Assembly: GCF_002872075.1 (NCBI RefSeq)
Contig: NZ_PGGU01000025.1
Location: forward strand, 110,285-174,284
Direction: 5' to 3'
Source: Microbacterium aurantiacum
GTDB lineage: Bacteria; Actinomycetota; Actinomycetes; Actinomycetales; Microbacteriaceae
Length of the DNA stretch: 64,000 nt
This document shows positions 28,055 through 37,246 of the stretch, one piece after another; position 1 is the stretch's first letter; each line of letters begins with the position of its first letter. The position numbers and the translations under genes were made by a program. The notes under the pieces were generated by a model. It was given only the letters and a program-made list of their open reading frames with translations. It was not told where the DNA came from and did not search any database.

Positions 28055-28084
28055 AGCATACGCCATCCGGCGTGCTTCTCTCAA
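28055..28084 (-). promoter_or_regulatory. Probable rplM-rpsI-glmM promoter
   Basis: On the minus strand TTGAGA (28084-28079), an 18-bp spacer and TATGCT (28060-28055) make a good housekeeping promoter. The start would lie near 28048, leaving a leader of about 160 nt before rplM that holds a small CCAC/GTGG hairpin near 27938-27951 and could be used for ribosomal protein autoregulation. Confidence 0.6.
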
Positions 28085-28114
28085 ACTCGGGGCCCTCGCG
28101 CAGCTCCGTCGAAG

Positions 28115-28783
28115 TCAGTCCGGCTGCGCCGTGATCAGGATCGGCCGGTGATCGCTCGACTTCTGCGGCAGCGTCGTGATGCGCTCGATGTCGAAGCCGA
28201 CCGAGGTGGCGAAGTCGTAGTGCCCGCGGAAGACGCGGTAGCGCGTGTAGGTGTGATCGTCGCTGAGACTCAGCGTGTAGCCGTGATCGCGCACCGTCTG
28301 GCTGAGGTTCTCTTTGAACACGGGGTAGTTGTAGTCGCCGACCATCAGCACCGGCAACCCCTCCCCGAGAGTCTGGAGCTCTGTGAGAGCCGCACGGATC
28401 TGGTGACGGCGCAGTCTGTTCAACGCGGTGAGAGGCGCCGCGTGGAACGAGGCGACGATGACGTCGCGCCCCTGATCGATGTCGTGCAGACGCACCCCGA
28501 GCACTCGCTCGTGGGCCGGTCGCAGCAGGATGTCGTGCAGCGACTTCTTCAGCCCGATGGTGCGGATGCTCTTCACCTGGAACGTGTTCGCCCGGTAGTA
28601 GACGGCGAGTCCGAGCCGGTTGCCCTGCGTGGCCTGCGCCATCGCAAGATCGCCGATGCTCTCGGGCAGCCCCTGCACGTCGCACTCCTGCAGGCACAGG
28701 ATGTCGGGAGCGTGCTCCTCTTCGAGGGCGACGAGCTCGGTCGCCGCCCTGTGCTTGCGGAGGTTGTAGGAGATGACCTTCAT
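28115..28783 (-). CDS. Endonuclease/exonuclease/phosphatase family protein
   Basis: A 222-residue protein covering the whole EEP fold (DNase I-like). SYNLRKH opens the fold, CLQECD near residue 31 has the metal-binding Glu, VGDYNYP near residue 147 the active-site Asp and Asn, and SSDHRPI near the C-terminus the catalytic Asp and His. No signal peptide is present, so it is cytoplasmic. The family cleaves phosphodiesters of nucleic acids or lipids and the substrate is not readable. TAGCGT lies 9 bp before the ATG, so the mRNA would have almost no leader. Confidence 0.85.
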   Translation of the reverse strand: MKVISYNLRKHRAATELVALEEEHAPDILCLQECDVQGLPESIGDLAMAQATQGNRLGLAVYYRANTFQVKSIRTIGLKKSLHDILLRPAHERVLGVRLHDIDQGRDVIVASFHAAPLTALNRLRRHQIRAALTELQTLGEGLPVLMVGDYNYPVFKENLSQTVRDHGYTLSLSDDHTYTRYRVFRGHYDFATSVGFDIERITTLPQKSSDHRPILITAQPD

Positions 28784-28859
28784 CGTGCTTCAACGCTACC
28801 CGGTCGCCACGCGCCGGACCTGGGCATTGACACACGCCGTGGAACTGGTCAGAGTGCGT

Positions 28860-29714
28860 TCACTCGCTGGACGCCCCGGCATCGCGGCGAGCGCGTGTCT
28901 GACTGGCGCGCACGGCGAGCAGGTCATCCGCCGGGTATCCGACCTCTGTGAGCGTGAGTCCGCGCGCGGCGAGCACCTTGAACTCGCTGGTGCGCTCCAG
29001 AGCGTCTCGGAGCATCGCGGGGTCGGAGATGCCGAGGCGCCCTTCGCCGACGGCTGCGCACGCACCGACGAGCGACCGGACCATGCTGTGGCAGAAGGCG
29101 TCGGCCTTCACCTCCGCAACGAGCACGCCCTCGGCGTCGCGCTCCCAGCGGAAGTCGAGAAGCGTGCGGATGGTCGTGGCGCGCTCGCGGGGGATGCAGT
29201 AGGCGGCGAAGTCGTGCAGTCCGATGAGGGAACGGGCGGCAGCATCCATCGCCTGCTCATCCAGATCACCGCGGATGCCGGTGGTGTCGTGTCTGCGCAG
29301 CGGATCGTATCCGGCGCCGTCGTCGGCGAGGCGGTAGCGGTACCGGCGCCAGACCGCGGAGAAACGGGCATCGAACCCCTCCGGTGCGAGCGACGATCGC
29401 ACCACCGTGACATCGGGGTAGGCGCCGAGCACGCCGCGCATGCGCCCCGCGATCGAACCGGCCGGGTCGTGCGCGGCCTTCCCATGCCGCCGCTCGACGC
29501 GCGACCACTGCTCGTCGTCGAGATCGACGTGGACGACCTGCCCCGAGGCGTGGACTCCGGCATCCGTGCGTCCGGCGACGACGAACTGCACGTCGGAACC
29601 CACGATCCTCGCCAGCGCCGCCTCGAGGGTGCCCTGCACGGTGCGCAGCGTCGGCTGCTTCGCCCAACCGCGGAAGTGGGTGCCGTCGTAGGCGATGTCG
29701 AGCCGGATGCGCAC
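28860..29714 (-). CDS. truA: tRNA pseudouridine synthase A
   Basis: A 284-residue TruA that makes pseudouridine at positions 38-40 of the tRNA anticodon arm. AYDGTHFRGWAKQ is the N-terminal motif, and GRTDAGVHASGQ carries the catalytic Asp at residue 51. FCHSMVRSLVGA and an L-x-GY-x-like C-terminus complete the family pattern. The start is GTG at 29714. TAGGCT ends exactly 6 bp upstream with no SD, so translation is probably leaderless. Confidence 0.96.
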   Translation of the reverse strand: MRIRLDIAYDGTHFRGWAKQPTLRTVQGTLEAALARIVGSDVQFVVAGRTDAGVHASGQVVHVDLDDEQWSRVERRHGKAAHDPAGSIAGRMRGVLGAYPDVTVVRSSLAPEGFDARFSAVWRRYRYRLADDGAGYDPLRRHDTTGIRGDLDEQAMDAAARSLIGLHDFAAYCIPRERATTIRTLLDFRWERDAEGVLVAEVKADAFCHSMVRSLVGACAAVGEGRLGISDPAMLRDALERTSEFKVLAARGLTLTEVGYPADDLLAVRASQTRARRDAGASSE

Positions 29715-29720
29715 AGATCC

Positions 29721-29726
29721 AGCCTA
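29721..29726 (-). promoter_or_regulatory. -10 box of leaderless truA
   Basis: On the minus strand TAGGCT, then GGATCT (6 bp), then the GTG start. No -35 is evident. Confidence 0.5.
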
Positions 29727-29752
29727 GGACACCGGGCACCGGCGGCCGGGGC

Positions 29753-30220
29753 TCACCGTTCGACCAGGATGCCGTCCTCGTCGCTGTACAGATGTGCACC
29801 GACACGGAAGACGACACCGCCGAACTCGAGCGTGACGTCGGCCTCGCCCGTCCCCTCCTTGGCGCTCTTGCGCGGGTTGGTGCCGAGCGCTTTCACCCCG
29901 AGATCGAGCGAGCCGATGGCCACGCTGTCGCGGACCGCACCGTGGATGACGACGCCGGCCCAGCCGCCGGCGACGGCCGATCCGGCGATGAGGTCGCCCA
30001 TCAGTGCCGTGTTCAGCGAACCGCCTCCGTCGATGACGAGCACCGCCCCGCCCCCGGGCGAGGCGAGGATCGTCTTCACGAGGGCGTTGTCCTCGAAGCA
30101 GCGCACCGTGCGGATGGGACCGTCGAACGCAGCCCGACCGCCGAAGGAGCGCAACTGCATCGACAGCGACTGCAGGCTCTCGCCGCGTTCGTCGTACAGA
30201 TCGGCTGTGGCGACCGGCAT
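29753..30220 (-). CDS. RraA-family protein
   Basis: A 155-residue protein of the RraA fold. The family covers regulators of RNase E and 4-hydroxy-4-methyl-2-oxoglutarate/oxaloacetate aldolases. [19 protein letters not shown] near residue 78 and [11 protein letters not shown] near residue 97 are the signature, including the Arg and Asp that bind metal and substrate in the aldolases. It starts 2 bp after the APC permease stop, so the two are one transcript. Length is typical of short RraA proteins. Confidence 0.88.
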   Translation of the reverse strand: MPVATADLYDERGESLQSLSMQLRSFGGRAAFDGPIRTVRCFEDNALVKTILASPGGGAVLVIDGGGSLNTALMGDLIAGSAVAGGWAGVVIHGAVRDSVAIGSLDLGVKALGTNPRKSAKEGTGEADVTLEFGGVVFRVGAHLYSDEDGILVER

Positions 30221-30222
30221 CC

Positions 30223-31764
30223 TCAGATGCCTCCGTCGATCGAGCGCGTGAATTCTCCCGGCTCGTCCGGCACCATGACCTCGGTGTCGCGGTTCAGGCT
30301 CTCGCCGCGGAAGAACCGCTTCGAGCGCGGGAACAGGAACCAGACCAACATCAGCACGACGCCGACGGCGAGCGACCCGATGCCGACGACGAAGGTGCCG
30401 CCGATCCCGAACAGCACCGTGTAGCCGTAGTCGACGTCCCACATGTCGATCGCCGATTGCACGAATGCGCCGGTGAGCATGAGGGCGCCGAGCAGCGGGA
30501 ACAGCCCCTTGAAGAAGAAGGCGCTCGCGGAGCGGAACAGGTCCGCGCGGAAGTACCAGACGCAGGCGAACCCGGTGATGGCGTAGTAGAAGGCGATCGC
30601 GAGCCCGAGCGAGAGGATCGAGTCCTGGAGGATGTTGTCGCTGATGAGGGTCATGCCGACGTAGTACGCGATGGCGACGACTCCCATGACCAGCGTCGAG
30701 AACGACGGCGTCTTGTACTCGGGGTGCACGTCCTTGAACTTCGCCGGCAGCGCCCGGTAGACCCCCATCGCAAGAGTTCCGCGGGCCGTCGGCAGGATCG
30801 TCGTCTGCGTCGACGAGATGGCGGAGAGGATCACCGCGACCACGAGCGCCCAGCCGAAGGGGCCGAGGAGGCCGTCCTTGATCGCGAGGAAGAAGTCGTC
30901 GGCGTTCGCCTCGTTGCCGAGCCCGGTGGCATCATCGCCGAGCCCGGCGTACATCATCGCCGCGATCGTGACCGAGACATACGTGACGAGCAGGATGACG
31001 GTGGTCAGCAGCGCGGCTCGACCGGGGATCCGCTTCGGATCCTTCGTCTCCTCGTTCAGGGCGAGGCAGGTGTCCCAGCCCCAGTAGATGAAGAGCGCGA
31101 GCAGGATCGCCTCCGTGAAGGCGGACCAGTCCGTGAACGCGAACGGGTTCAGCCACTCCCATTCGAACGGTGTCGGGTTCGGCGCGGTGCCGGCGGCGAA
31201 CTGCCAGAAGGCGGCGATGACGAACACGGCCAGTGCCAGGTACTGGATGCCGAGCAGCACGTTCTGGATGCGCTCGCCGATCTCGACACCGCGCCAGCTC
31301 ACCCAGGTCATCGCGGCGATGAAGATCACCGCGACGATCACCACGCGCAGGTCGTTGTTCTCGAGGTCCTGGCCGATCAGGGCCCAGAAGTAGACCGAGG
31401 CGATCTGCGCGAGGTTCGCGAGCACGACCATGCCTGCCACCGCGACGCCCCAGCCGCCCGTCCAGCCCACCCAGGGGCCGAAGGCCTTGGTGCTCCAGGT
31501 GAAGGTGGTGCCGCAGTCGGGCACCGCATTGTTGAGTTCGCGGTACGCGAAGGCGATGAGGAGCATCGGGATGAAGGCGATGATGAACGCGATCGGGGCT
31601 TGCGCACCGACAGCGAGCACCACCCAGCCGAGGGTCGCGACCAGCGAGTACACCGGCGCGGTGGAGGCCAGACCGATGACGGTGGATCCCCAGAGCCCCA
31701 GCGTGCCCGCCGCCAGTCCCTTGCCCTCGGGTCGTTCCAGATGAATAGGCGTCGTTGCAACCAT
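30223..31764 (-). CDS. APC-superfamily amino-acid permease
   Basis: A 513-residue permease with about twelve membrane helices. The first helix carries [16 protein letters not shown], with the broken Gly-rich segment that binds the amino acid backbone, and helix 6 has [17 protein letters not shown], the family motif. The C-terminal 60 residues are soluble. The substrate is probably an amino acid or polyamine. It is leaderless: an excellent promoter places the transcription start at the ATG. The RraA-like gene follows 2 bp downstream. Confidence 0.9.
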   Translation of the reverse strand: MVATTPIHLERPEGKGLAAGTLGLWGSTVIGLASTAPVYSLVATLGWVVLAVGAQAPIAFIIAFIPMLLIAFAYRELNNAVPDCGTTFTWSTKAFGPWVGWTGGWGVAVAGMVVLANLAQIASVYFWALIGQDLENNDLRVVIVAVIFIAAMTWVSWRGVEIGERIQNVLLGIQYLALAVFVIAAFWQFAAGTAPNPTPFEWEWLNPFAFTDWSAFTEAILLALFIYWGWDTCLALNEETKDPKRIPGRAALLTTVILLVTYVSVTIAAMMYAGLGDDATGLGNEANADDFFLAIKDGLLGPFGWALVVAVILSAISSTQTTILPTARGTLAMGVYRALPAKFKDVHPEYKTPSFSTLVMGVVAIAYYVGMTLISDNILQDSILSLGLAIAFYYAITGFACVWYFRADLFRSASAFFFKGLFPLLGALMLTGAFVQSAIDMWDVDYGYTVLFGIGGTFVVGIGSLAVGVVLMLVWFLFPRSKRFFRGESLNRDTEVMVPDEPGEFTRSIDGGI

Positions 31765-31771
31765 GTTGTGA

Positions 31772-31801
31772 ACAGTAGAGCCACCACTGTTCTCGGGTCA
31801 A
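31772..31801 (-). promoter_or_regulatory. Promoter of the permease-rraA transcript
   Basis: On the minus strand TTGACC (31801-31796), an 18-bp spacer and TACTGT (31777-31772), then only 7 bp to the ATG. Just upstream GTCAA/TTGAC inverted copies (31797-31810) overlap the -35 box and could bind a regulator. Confidence 0.6.
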
Positions 31802-31869
31802 GCAATTGACGACTACAACGGAATTCGTGGGTCAATCAGCACTTGAACGACGAAATCCGCGGCTGGTGG

Positions 31870-32238
31870 TCAGGATGCGCGGCCGAGCATCCCGTCTGAG
31901 TTCTCGGCGACCCACTCGACGAGCGGCAGCATCCGCTCCATGAGATCGCGGCCGAGCGGAGTCAAGCTGTATTCGACATGCGGAGGCACCGACGGGAACG
32001 ACTCCCGTCGCACGAGGCCGTCTTCCGCGAGTGTGCGCAGCGTCGACGCGAGCATCTTCTCGCTGATGCCCCCGACCTCTCGGCGGAGCTCTCCCCAGCG
32101 TCGAGTGCCGTCCGACAGCGACGAGAGCACGAGCACTCCCCATTTGCTCATGATGTGGTCGAGGACGACCCGCGTGCTGCATCCCGGATCGAACACCATC
32201 GGCGACGATTCCTTTATCTGCGCGAAACTAACCGTCAT
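31870..32238 (-). CDS. HxlR-family transcriptional regulator
   Basis: A 122-residue winged-helix protein. CSTRVVLDHIMSKWGVLVL with an N-terminal Cys, WGELRREVGGISEKMLASTL as the helix-turn-helix and EYSLTPLGRDL as the wing are the HxlR signature. In related HypR/QorR regulators a Cys near the N-terminus senses quinones or aldehydes; the Cys at residue 20 could do so here. It is divergent from a quinone-reductase-like gene, across a palindrome it probably binds. The ATG at 32238 is preceded by a -10 box at 6 bp, so it is likely leaderless. Confidence 0.92.
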   Translation of the reverse strand: MTVSFAQIKESSPMVFDPGCSTRVVLDHIMSKWGVLVLSSLSDGTRRWGELRREVGGISEKMLASTLRTLAEDGLVRRESFPSVPPHVEYSLTPLGRDLMERMLPLVEWVAENSDGMLGRAS

Positions 32239-32269
32239 GTAGGTACCTTACTTCAAAGTGGGTACCTGC
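32239..32269. promoter_or_regulatory. HxlR operator overlapping the divergent promoters
   Basis: A 31-bp dyad: GTAGGTACCTTACTT, then CA, then AAGTGGGTACCTGC. The arms pair except at a few positions around GGTACC and AAGT. The left arm contains TAAGGT (minus strand, 32250-32245), the -10 box of the regulator gene, 6 bp from its ATG. The plus strand has TACCTT at 32244-32249. A bound dimer would block both promoters. Confidence 0.65.
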
Positions 32270-32333
32270 TGGGCGGAAGGTTTGGGACGGGAAGCCGGTT
32301 GTCACGGACGATCCATCCACGAAAGGACTTCTC

Positions 32334-33188
32334 ATGACCATCCTCATCACCGGCGCCACAGGTCAGCTCGGCCGCCTCGTCATCGACAGCCTCCTCGAGC
32401 GCGGCGCGGAGCCGCAGAGCATCGCGGCAGGGGCGCGCGACACCGCGAAGGCATCCGACCTCGCCGCACGCGGCATCCGCGTCGTCGAACTCGACTACGA
32501 CGTCCCCGCGACCGTGCAGGCCGCAGTCGAGGGAGCGGATTCCGTGCTGCTGATCTCCAGCTCCGCGGTCGGCCAGCGGGTCGCGCAGCACCAGGCCGTC
32601 ATCGACGCCGCGAAGCAGGCCGGTGTGGCGAAGCTCGTGTACACGAGCGCGCCGAAGGCGACCACGAGCGATCTCGTCCTCGCGCCGGAGCACAAGGCCA
32701 CCGAAGAGCTCATCGCAGCATCCGGCATCCCCTCCGTGATCCTGCGCAATAACTGGTACACCGAGAACTACGCCGACACCTTCACGCAGGCGACCGGGTC
32801 GGGCGTTCTCGCCGCGAGCGTCGGCGAGGGTCGTGTCGCCTCGGCCAGCCGCCGCGACTTCGCCGATGCCGCAGCCGCCGTGCTCCTCGAAGACGGCCAC
32901 ACCGGCGCCGTGTACGAGCTGGGTGGTGACGTGGCGTGGAACTTCGACGACCTCGCGGCGGCGATGGCCGAGGTCTCCGGCCGACCCGTCGCCTACCAGG
33001 CGCTGTCGGCGGAGGAGCACGCGGCCGCGCTCTCGGACGCCGGCCTCGACGCAGGAACGGTCGGGTTCGTGACGGCTCTGGATGCCGGCATCCGCGGCGG
33101 CGCACTCGCCGACACCGACGGCACGCTCTCCCGCCTCATCGGGCGTCCGACGACGCCGCTCGTCGAGGGACTGCGCTCGATCGCGTAA
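32334..33188 (+). CDS. NAD(P)H quinone oxidoreductase-like atypical SDR (QorB/NmrA type)
   Basis: A 284-residue atypical short-chain dehydrogenase. TILITGATGQLGRLVIDSL binds NAD(P), and KLVYTSAPKA plus VILRNNWYTENY match the QorB (YtfG) subgroup. E. coli QorB reduces quinones with NADPH and is regulated by the HxlR protein YtfH/QorR; the same divergent pairing is seen here, which supports a role in quinone or electrophile detoxification. GAAAGGAC (SD) precedes the ATG. Confidence 0.9.
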   Translation: MTILITGATGQLGRLVIDSLLERGAEPQSIAAGARDTAKASDLAARGIRVVELDYDVPATVQAAVEGADSVLLISSSAVGQRVAQHQAVIDAAKQAGVAKLVYTSAPKATTSDLVLAPEHKATEELIAASGIPSVILRNNWYTENYADTFTQATGSGVLAASVGEGRVASASRRDFADAAAAVLLEDGHTGAVYELGGDVAWNFDDLAAAMAEVSGRPVAYQALSAEEHAAALSDAGLDAGTVGFVTALDAGIRGGALADTDGTLSRLIGRPTTPLVEGLRSIA

Positions 33189-33209
33189 GCGGACTCCGCA
33201 TCCGGTCCG

Positions 33210-33310
33210 TTCCGGGTGCAGTTGGTGCCGCCGACTCTCGAAGCGGACGGCACGAACTGCACCCGGAACATTCGGGACCGCCGCGGCAACGGCACGAACT
33301 GCGCCCGGAA
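33210..33310. repeat. Three-copy intergenic repeat forming a 21-bp inverted repeat
   Basis: The unit is 21 bp and begins CGGCACGAACTGC. It occurs inverted at 33210-33230, direct at 33248-33268 and direct again at 33290-33310, each differing by one base. The first two pair into a long hairpin with a 17-base loop. The repeat lies between convergent genes, ending 22 bp and 66 bp from their stops, so it may serve as a bidirectional terminator, but no T-tract is present. It looks like a REP-type element. Confidence 0.6.
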
Positions 33311-33376
33311 GGTTCCGACTCGGGGCTGGCGACACGAGGTGGGAAGAGCATCGGGGCCGGCCCCGGAACCGTGCGG

Positions 33377-34549
33377 CTACTGCGTGACCGGCGCCCAGGC
33401 GCCGATGGCGACCTCGCCGAGCTCGGCATCGGCGTCGAACCTGTCCAGGCGGAACGCGTCGAGCACGGGCGAGGGCTGCCCCGTCATGATCTCCTCCGCG
33501 ACGAGTTCGCCGAGGATGAGACCCAGGGTCGCTCCGGAGTGAGTGAACAGCGTGTACAGCCCGTCGATCGCCGACACCGCACCGACGACGGGCTCGCCGT
33601 CGCCGGGGATCGGCTTGAGGCCCGCTGCAACGCGCTGAGCCGTCAGCTTCGGCCGACCGGCGAGAACCCGCGATCCCTCCTCCAGCAGCCCCTGCACCGA
33701 GGCATCCGGCACCGTGAGCGAGCCGTCCTCGCCCACGACGACCGACTTCTCGGCCCAGTCCGCGTCGAGGACGAGCCGGCCGTCCGGCATCGGCCGCACA
33801 GCCACACGCGGCGTGTTCAGCACCGTCCGGACCCGCGGATCGACGGGCTCGGTGATCACGACGAAGGCGGCGGGCGTGGCATCCGGAACGTGCACGCCGA
33901 GAGCTGCGAGCTGCGCGGGTACATGCCCGCCGGTCGCCAGCACGACCCGATCGGCAGCCAGACGGGTGCCGTCGCCGAGAATGACCCCGGCGGCCGCACC
34001 GTCCTGCACGTCGACGCGCACGTCTCCGGCGTCCTCGATGAGCTCGGCGCCGTCGGCGACGGCCTCCGCGAGAAGCGCGGCGATCAGGTCGGGCAGGTTC
34101 ACCCAGCCCTCTCCCCTGTTGTAGATGGCACCCTCGTCGGCCACGGCGTCAGCGGCGACGTCAGGAGTCAGCGACGCCACCTGTTCACGAGAGAGCCAGA
34201 CGGAGTCGTACCCGCCCTCCCGCTCGTAGGCGAAGGTGTCCGCGAAGCTCTCGTCCTCGCCTCCCCACTTCAGCGCGCCGTCGAAGCGCAGGTAGCTCGC
34301 GCTCTCCTCGTGACGCTCCCTCCAAGTACGGTAGCGGTCGATTCCGATGAGACGCAGGTACCGGTACTCGGTCGAGCGGGCGCCCGAGGAGTTCAGCCAG
34401 GCGATCGAACGTCCGGAGGCTCCGTCGGCGGGCTTGCCGGACGTGGCGAGGGTCACGCGGGCACCAGCACGTGCGAGATGCGCGGCAGTGGAAGCGCCGA
34501 GGATGCCTGCGCCGATGACGGCGACGTGGAGTGGCTGCGGGTTGCTCAT
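33377..34549 (-). CDS. FAD-dependent oxidoreductase of the DAO (D-amino-acid/sarcosine oxidase-like) family
   Basis: A 390-residue flavoprotein. VAVIGAGILGASTAAHLARAG binds the FAD adenine, VVLATGGHVPAQLAAL near residue 200 and THSGATLGLILGE near the end are conserved DAO elements. The family oxidises amino acids, N-alkyl amino acids or fructosyl amino acids. It is the last gene of an operon with a Gfo/Idh oxidoreductase and an amino-acid ABC transporter and overlaps the upstream gene by 4 bp. AAGGA lies 5 bp before the ATG. The transported compound is probably its substrate or precursor. Confidence 0.85.
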   Translation of the reverse strand: MSNPQPLHVAVIGAGILGASTAAHLARAGARVTLATSGKPADGASGRSIAWLNSSGARSTEYRYLRLIGIDRYRTWRERHEESASYLRFDGALKWGGEDESFADTFAYEREGGYDSVWLSREQVASLTPDVAADAVADEGAIYNRGEGWVNLPDLIAALLAEAVADGAELIEDAGDVRVDVQDGAAAGVILGDGTRLAADRVVLATGGHVPAQLAALGVHVPDATPAAFVVITEPVDPRVRTVLNTPRVAVRPMPDGRLVLDADWAEKSVVVGEDGSLTVPDASVQGLLEEGSRVLAGRPKLTAQRVAAGLKPIPGDGEPVVGAVSAIDGLYTLFTHSGATLGLILGELVAEEIMTGQPSPVLDAFRLDRFDADAELGEVAIGAWAPVTQ

Positions 34550-35628
34550 CGTTGTCCTTCGTTCAGGTGGGAATCGTGTCGACGCAGGGGCGTCTCGGCG
34601 TGCAGGCACTCGATGAGCTCGAGCACCGCGACGGAGTCGGCCGGGTCGACGGGCAGCGGGGCACCGCTGCGGATGCTGTCGGCGAGCGCGCGATAGAACG
34701 CTCCGTAGTCGCCACGGAGAGTGGGGAGCGGCGCGAGCGAGCCCTCGACGCCGAGCACGCCCCAGCGCTCGGGCGGGGTGACACCGTAGTCGTCGTCCGT
34801 GGGCGAGGCGCCGGCGGCGAGCGCGGCCTCCTGCCCATCCAGTCCATAGGAGGTGTAGCCGCTCTCAGAGCCCAGTACGCGGAAGCGCGGACCGAACTGG
34901 GCGGCGAGCGAGTTCATCGACAGGTGCGAGATCGTGCCGGACGCGTGGCGCACCGCGACGAACGCATCGTCGTCGGCGACCCCGGCCGGCCGGTTCACGG
35001 CGAGCTCGGCGCTCGCCTCCGCGATCGGGCCGAACAGCTGCACCGCCTGATCGATGAGGTGGGTGCCGAGGTCGAAGAGGATGCCGCCGCCCTGCGCGGC
35101 GGTCGCCTCGGCCTTCCAGCTCGCGCGGATCTCAGGCCTGTGCCACTCGAACCGCGACTCGAAGCGACGGACGGCACCCAGCCGTCCGGTCCTCACGAGG
35201 TCGCGGATCGTGAGGAAATCACCGTCCCACCGTCGGTTCTGGAAGACCGTGAGGCGACGACCGAGCCGCTCGGCGCGCGCGATCAGGTCGCGGCCCTCTT
35301 GCGATGTCACGGTGAACGGCTTGTCGACGACGACGTCGAGTCCGGCCTCCAGCGCAGCGGTGGCGATGTCTGCGTGGGTGGCCGGCGGAGTGCCGATCAC
35401 CACGAGGTCGAAGTCGTCCGCGCGGTCGAACATCTCGTCAACGGATCCGATGACGGATGCTGACGGGTACCGCTTCGCGGCCTCCGAGGCACGCTCCGGG
35501 TCGCCGGTGACGATCAGGTCGAGCGAGTACGCCCGGTCCGCCGCGAGGAAGGGGCTGTGGAAGACTCTGCCCGACACGCCGAATCCGACGACGGCAGCTC
35601 GGATCGGCCGCTGCTCGGCATCCGCCAT
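34546..35628 (-). CDS. Gfo/Idh/MocA-family oxidoreductase
   Basis: A protein of 360 residues. The N-terminal Rossmann domain (AAVVGFGVSGRVFHSPFL) is followed by VVVDKPFTVTSQEG, the family's catalytic-Lys region (E/D-K-P), near residue 98. GTHLIDQAVQLFG near residue 190 has the conserved His. Members reduce or oxidise sugars, inositols or sugar-amines with NAD(P). The ATG at 35628 is preferred over a GTG one codon earlier. It overlaps the transporter ATPase gene upstream and the DAO gene downstream, so it is part of the same uptake-catabolic operon. Confidence 0.9.
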   Translation of the reverse strand: MADAEQRPIRAAVVGFGVSGRVFHSPFLAADRAYSLDLIVTGDPERASEAAKRYPSASVIGSVDEMFDRADDFDLVVIGTPPATHADIATAALEAGLDVVVDKPFTVTSQEGRDLIARAERLGRRLTVFQNRRWDGDFLTIRDLVRTGRLGAVRRFESRFEWHRPEIRASWKAEATAAQGGGILFDLGTHLIDQAVQLFGPIAEASAELAVNRPAGVADDDAFVAVRHASGTISHLSMNSLAAQFGPRFRVLGSESGYTSYGLDGQEAALAAGASPTDDDYGVTPPERWGVLGVEGSLAPLPTLRGDYGAFYRALADSIRSGAPLPVDPADSVAVLELIECLHAETPLRRHDSHLNEGQR

Positions 35629-36398
35629 CACAGCACCTCCGAGAGGAACAGCCGGAGCCGGTCACTCTGCGGGTTGTCGAAGATGTCGTCCGGGGTGCCC
35701 GCTTCGACAACCCGACCCTCATCCATGAAGACGACCTGATCGGCGACCTTGCGGGCGAAGCCCATCTCGTGTGTGACGACGAGCATCGTCATGCCGCGCT
35801 GGGCGAGTTCGGCCATCAGATTCAGCACGCCCTTCACGAGCTCGGGATCGAGGGCACTGGTGGCCTCGTCGAAGAGCATGACCTCGGGCTCCATCGCGAG
35901 CGCACGGGCGATCGCGACGCGCTGCTGCTGACCGCCCGAGAGATCGCGCGGGCGGTGGTCCGAGCGTTCGGCGAGACCGACCTCGGTGAGCCGAGCCAGA
36001 GCGATGCGCTCGGCCTCGCCCCTCGACATCCGCTTCACGTTGCGCAGCGCGAGAGCCACGTTCTGCAGCGCGGTGTGGTCAGGAAAGAGGTTGAAGTGCT
36101 GGAAGACGAGGCCGACGCGGCGGCGGAGCACGTCGGGCTTGAGCGCGAGTGCGTCGTCGTCGGCGAGCTGGACGCTGCCGCCCTTGGGCTCGTGCAGGCG
36201 GTTCACACCGCGCAGGAGCGTGGACTTGCCGGATCCCGACGGTCCGATGATGCAGGTGGTGGTACCGGGTTCGACAGTGATCGAGACGCCGTTGATGACG
36301 TCGATGTCGCCGTACGCCATCTGGAGGTTCTCGAGCTGCAAGCGAGACCCCTCGTAGAAGCGGCCCTCGGTGACAGGCACGGGCGAGGTGTAGGTCAT
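35628..36398 (-). CDS. Polar amino-acid ABC transporter, ATP-binding protein (GlnQ-like)
   Basis: A 256-residue ABC ATPase. Walker [15 protein letters not shown] lies near residue 49, the Q-loop at VFQHFNLFP, the signature [15 protein letters not shown] near residue 155 and Walker [14 protein letters not shown] near 175. [15 protein letters not shown] is specific for the polar amino-acid subfamily. It drives uptake with the permease and binding protein encoded just upstream. The ATG overlaps the permease stop by 4 bp. Confidence 0.95.
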   Translation of the reverse strand: MTYTSPVPVTEGRFYEGSRLQLENLQMAYGDIDVINGVSITVEPGTTTCIIGPSGSGKSTLLRGVNRLHEPKGGSVQLADDDALALKPDVLRRRVGLVFQHFNLFPDHTALQNVALALRNVKRMSRGEAERIALARLTEVGLAERSDHRPRDLSGGQQQRVAIARALAMEPEVMLFDEATSALDPELVKGVLNLMAELAQRGMTMLVVTHEMGFARKVADQVVFMDEGRVVEAGTPDDIFDNPQSDRLRLFLSEVL

Positions 36399-37183
36399 GT
36401 GTTCTCTCCACGGGTGTAGACCGGGCTGAGGGACTGCTCGGCGACCTCTTCGAGGCCGCTCTTGGGCGGTGCGGCCTTGCGCCGGCCGGTGCGGAAGCGG
36501 TCGTCGAAGTAGTTGACCAGGTGCGTCAGCGGCACCGTGATCACGAGGTAGAAGACGCCCGCCATGACGAGCGGCGACAGGTTGCCGGTGAGGACTGCGG
36601 CGTCCTGGCCGACGCGGAACAGCTCGCGTTCGCTGACGAGCAGGCCCAGGAAGTAGACCAGGGAAGAGTCCTTCACGATCGCGATGAACTGGTTCACCAG
36701 CGCGGGCAGGACCCGTCGGATGCCCTGCGGAACCACGACCAGGCGCATCGCGCTGCCGTACGTCATGCCGAGGGCGCGGCAGGCTTCGAGCTGGCCTCGT
36801 TCGATGCTCTGGATGCCGGCGCGGAAGATCTCGCCGATGTACGCACCCGCGATGAGGCTCAGTGCGAGGATGCCGAGGGGGTAGGGCGACGGACCGAAGA
36901 GTTGCCGGCTGATGGCGGCGAAGCCCTGTCCGATGAGCAGGATGGTGAGGATCGCCGGCAGGCCGCGGAAGATGTCGGTGTAGATGCGCGCCGGGATGCG
37001 CAGCCAGCGGGTGCGGGCGACGCCCATGACCGCGAGGATCATGCCGATCACGATGCCGAGCACCGTGGCGGCCACCGAGATGATGAGGGTGTTCACCAGC
37101 CCCGTTCCGAGCAGCTGCGGAAGCACTTTCCACATCGCCTCGAAATCGAGGAATGTCTTGATGATCTTGTCTAGCCAGTCCAT
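36395..37183 (-). CDS. Polar amino-acid ABC transporter permease
   Basis: A 262-residue permease with five or six membrane helices. The cytoplasmic loop [25 protein letters not shown], with its EAA motif, contacts the ATPase. Only one permease gene is present, so the channel is probably a homodimer. AGGAG 5 bp before the ATG at 37183 decides the start. It is separated from the binding-protein gene by 63 bp that contain a strong hairpin. Confidence 0.95.
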   Translation of the reverse strand: MDWLDKIIKTFLDFEAMWKVLPQLLGTGLVNTLIISVAATVLGIVIGMILAVMGVARTRWLRIPARIYTDIFRGLPAILTILLIGQGFAAISRQLFGPSPYPLGILALSLIAGAYIGEIFRAGIQSIERGQLEACRALGMTYGSAMRLVVVPQGIRRVLPALVNQFIAIVKDSSLVYFLGLLVSERELFRVGQDAAVLTGNLSPLVMAGVFYLVITVPLTHLVNYFDDRFRTGRRKAAPPKSGLEEVAEQSLSPVYTRGENT

Positions 37184-37199
37184 GGGATCTCCTGTTCGG

Positions 37200-37236
37200 G
37201 GATGCGGGGCCGCAGCCGGGGCCGGGCCCCGCATCC
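37200..37236 (-). other. Intercistronic hairpin between binding-protein and permease genes
   Basis: GGATGCGGGGC (37200-37210) and GCCCCGCATCC (37226-37236) are perfect 11-bp inverted copies with a 15-base loop. Such hairpins after binding-protein genes protect the upstream mRNA or stop part of transcription, so the binding protein exceeds the membrane proteins. No T-tract is visible. Confidence 0.55.
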
Positions 37237-37246
37237 GGCGAGGCGA

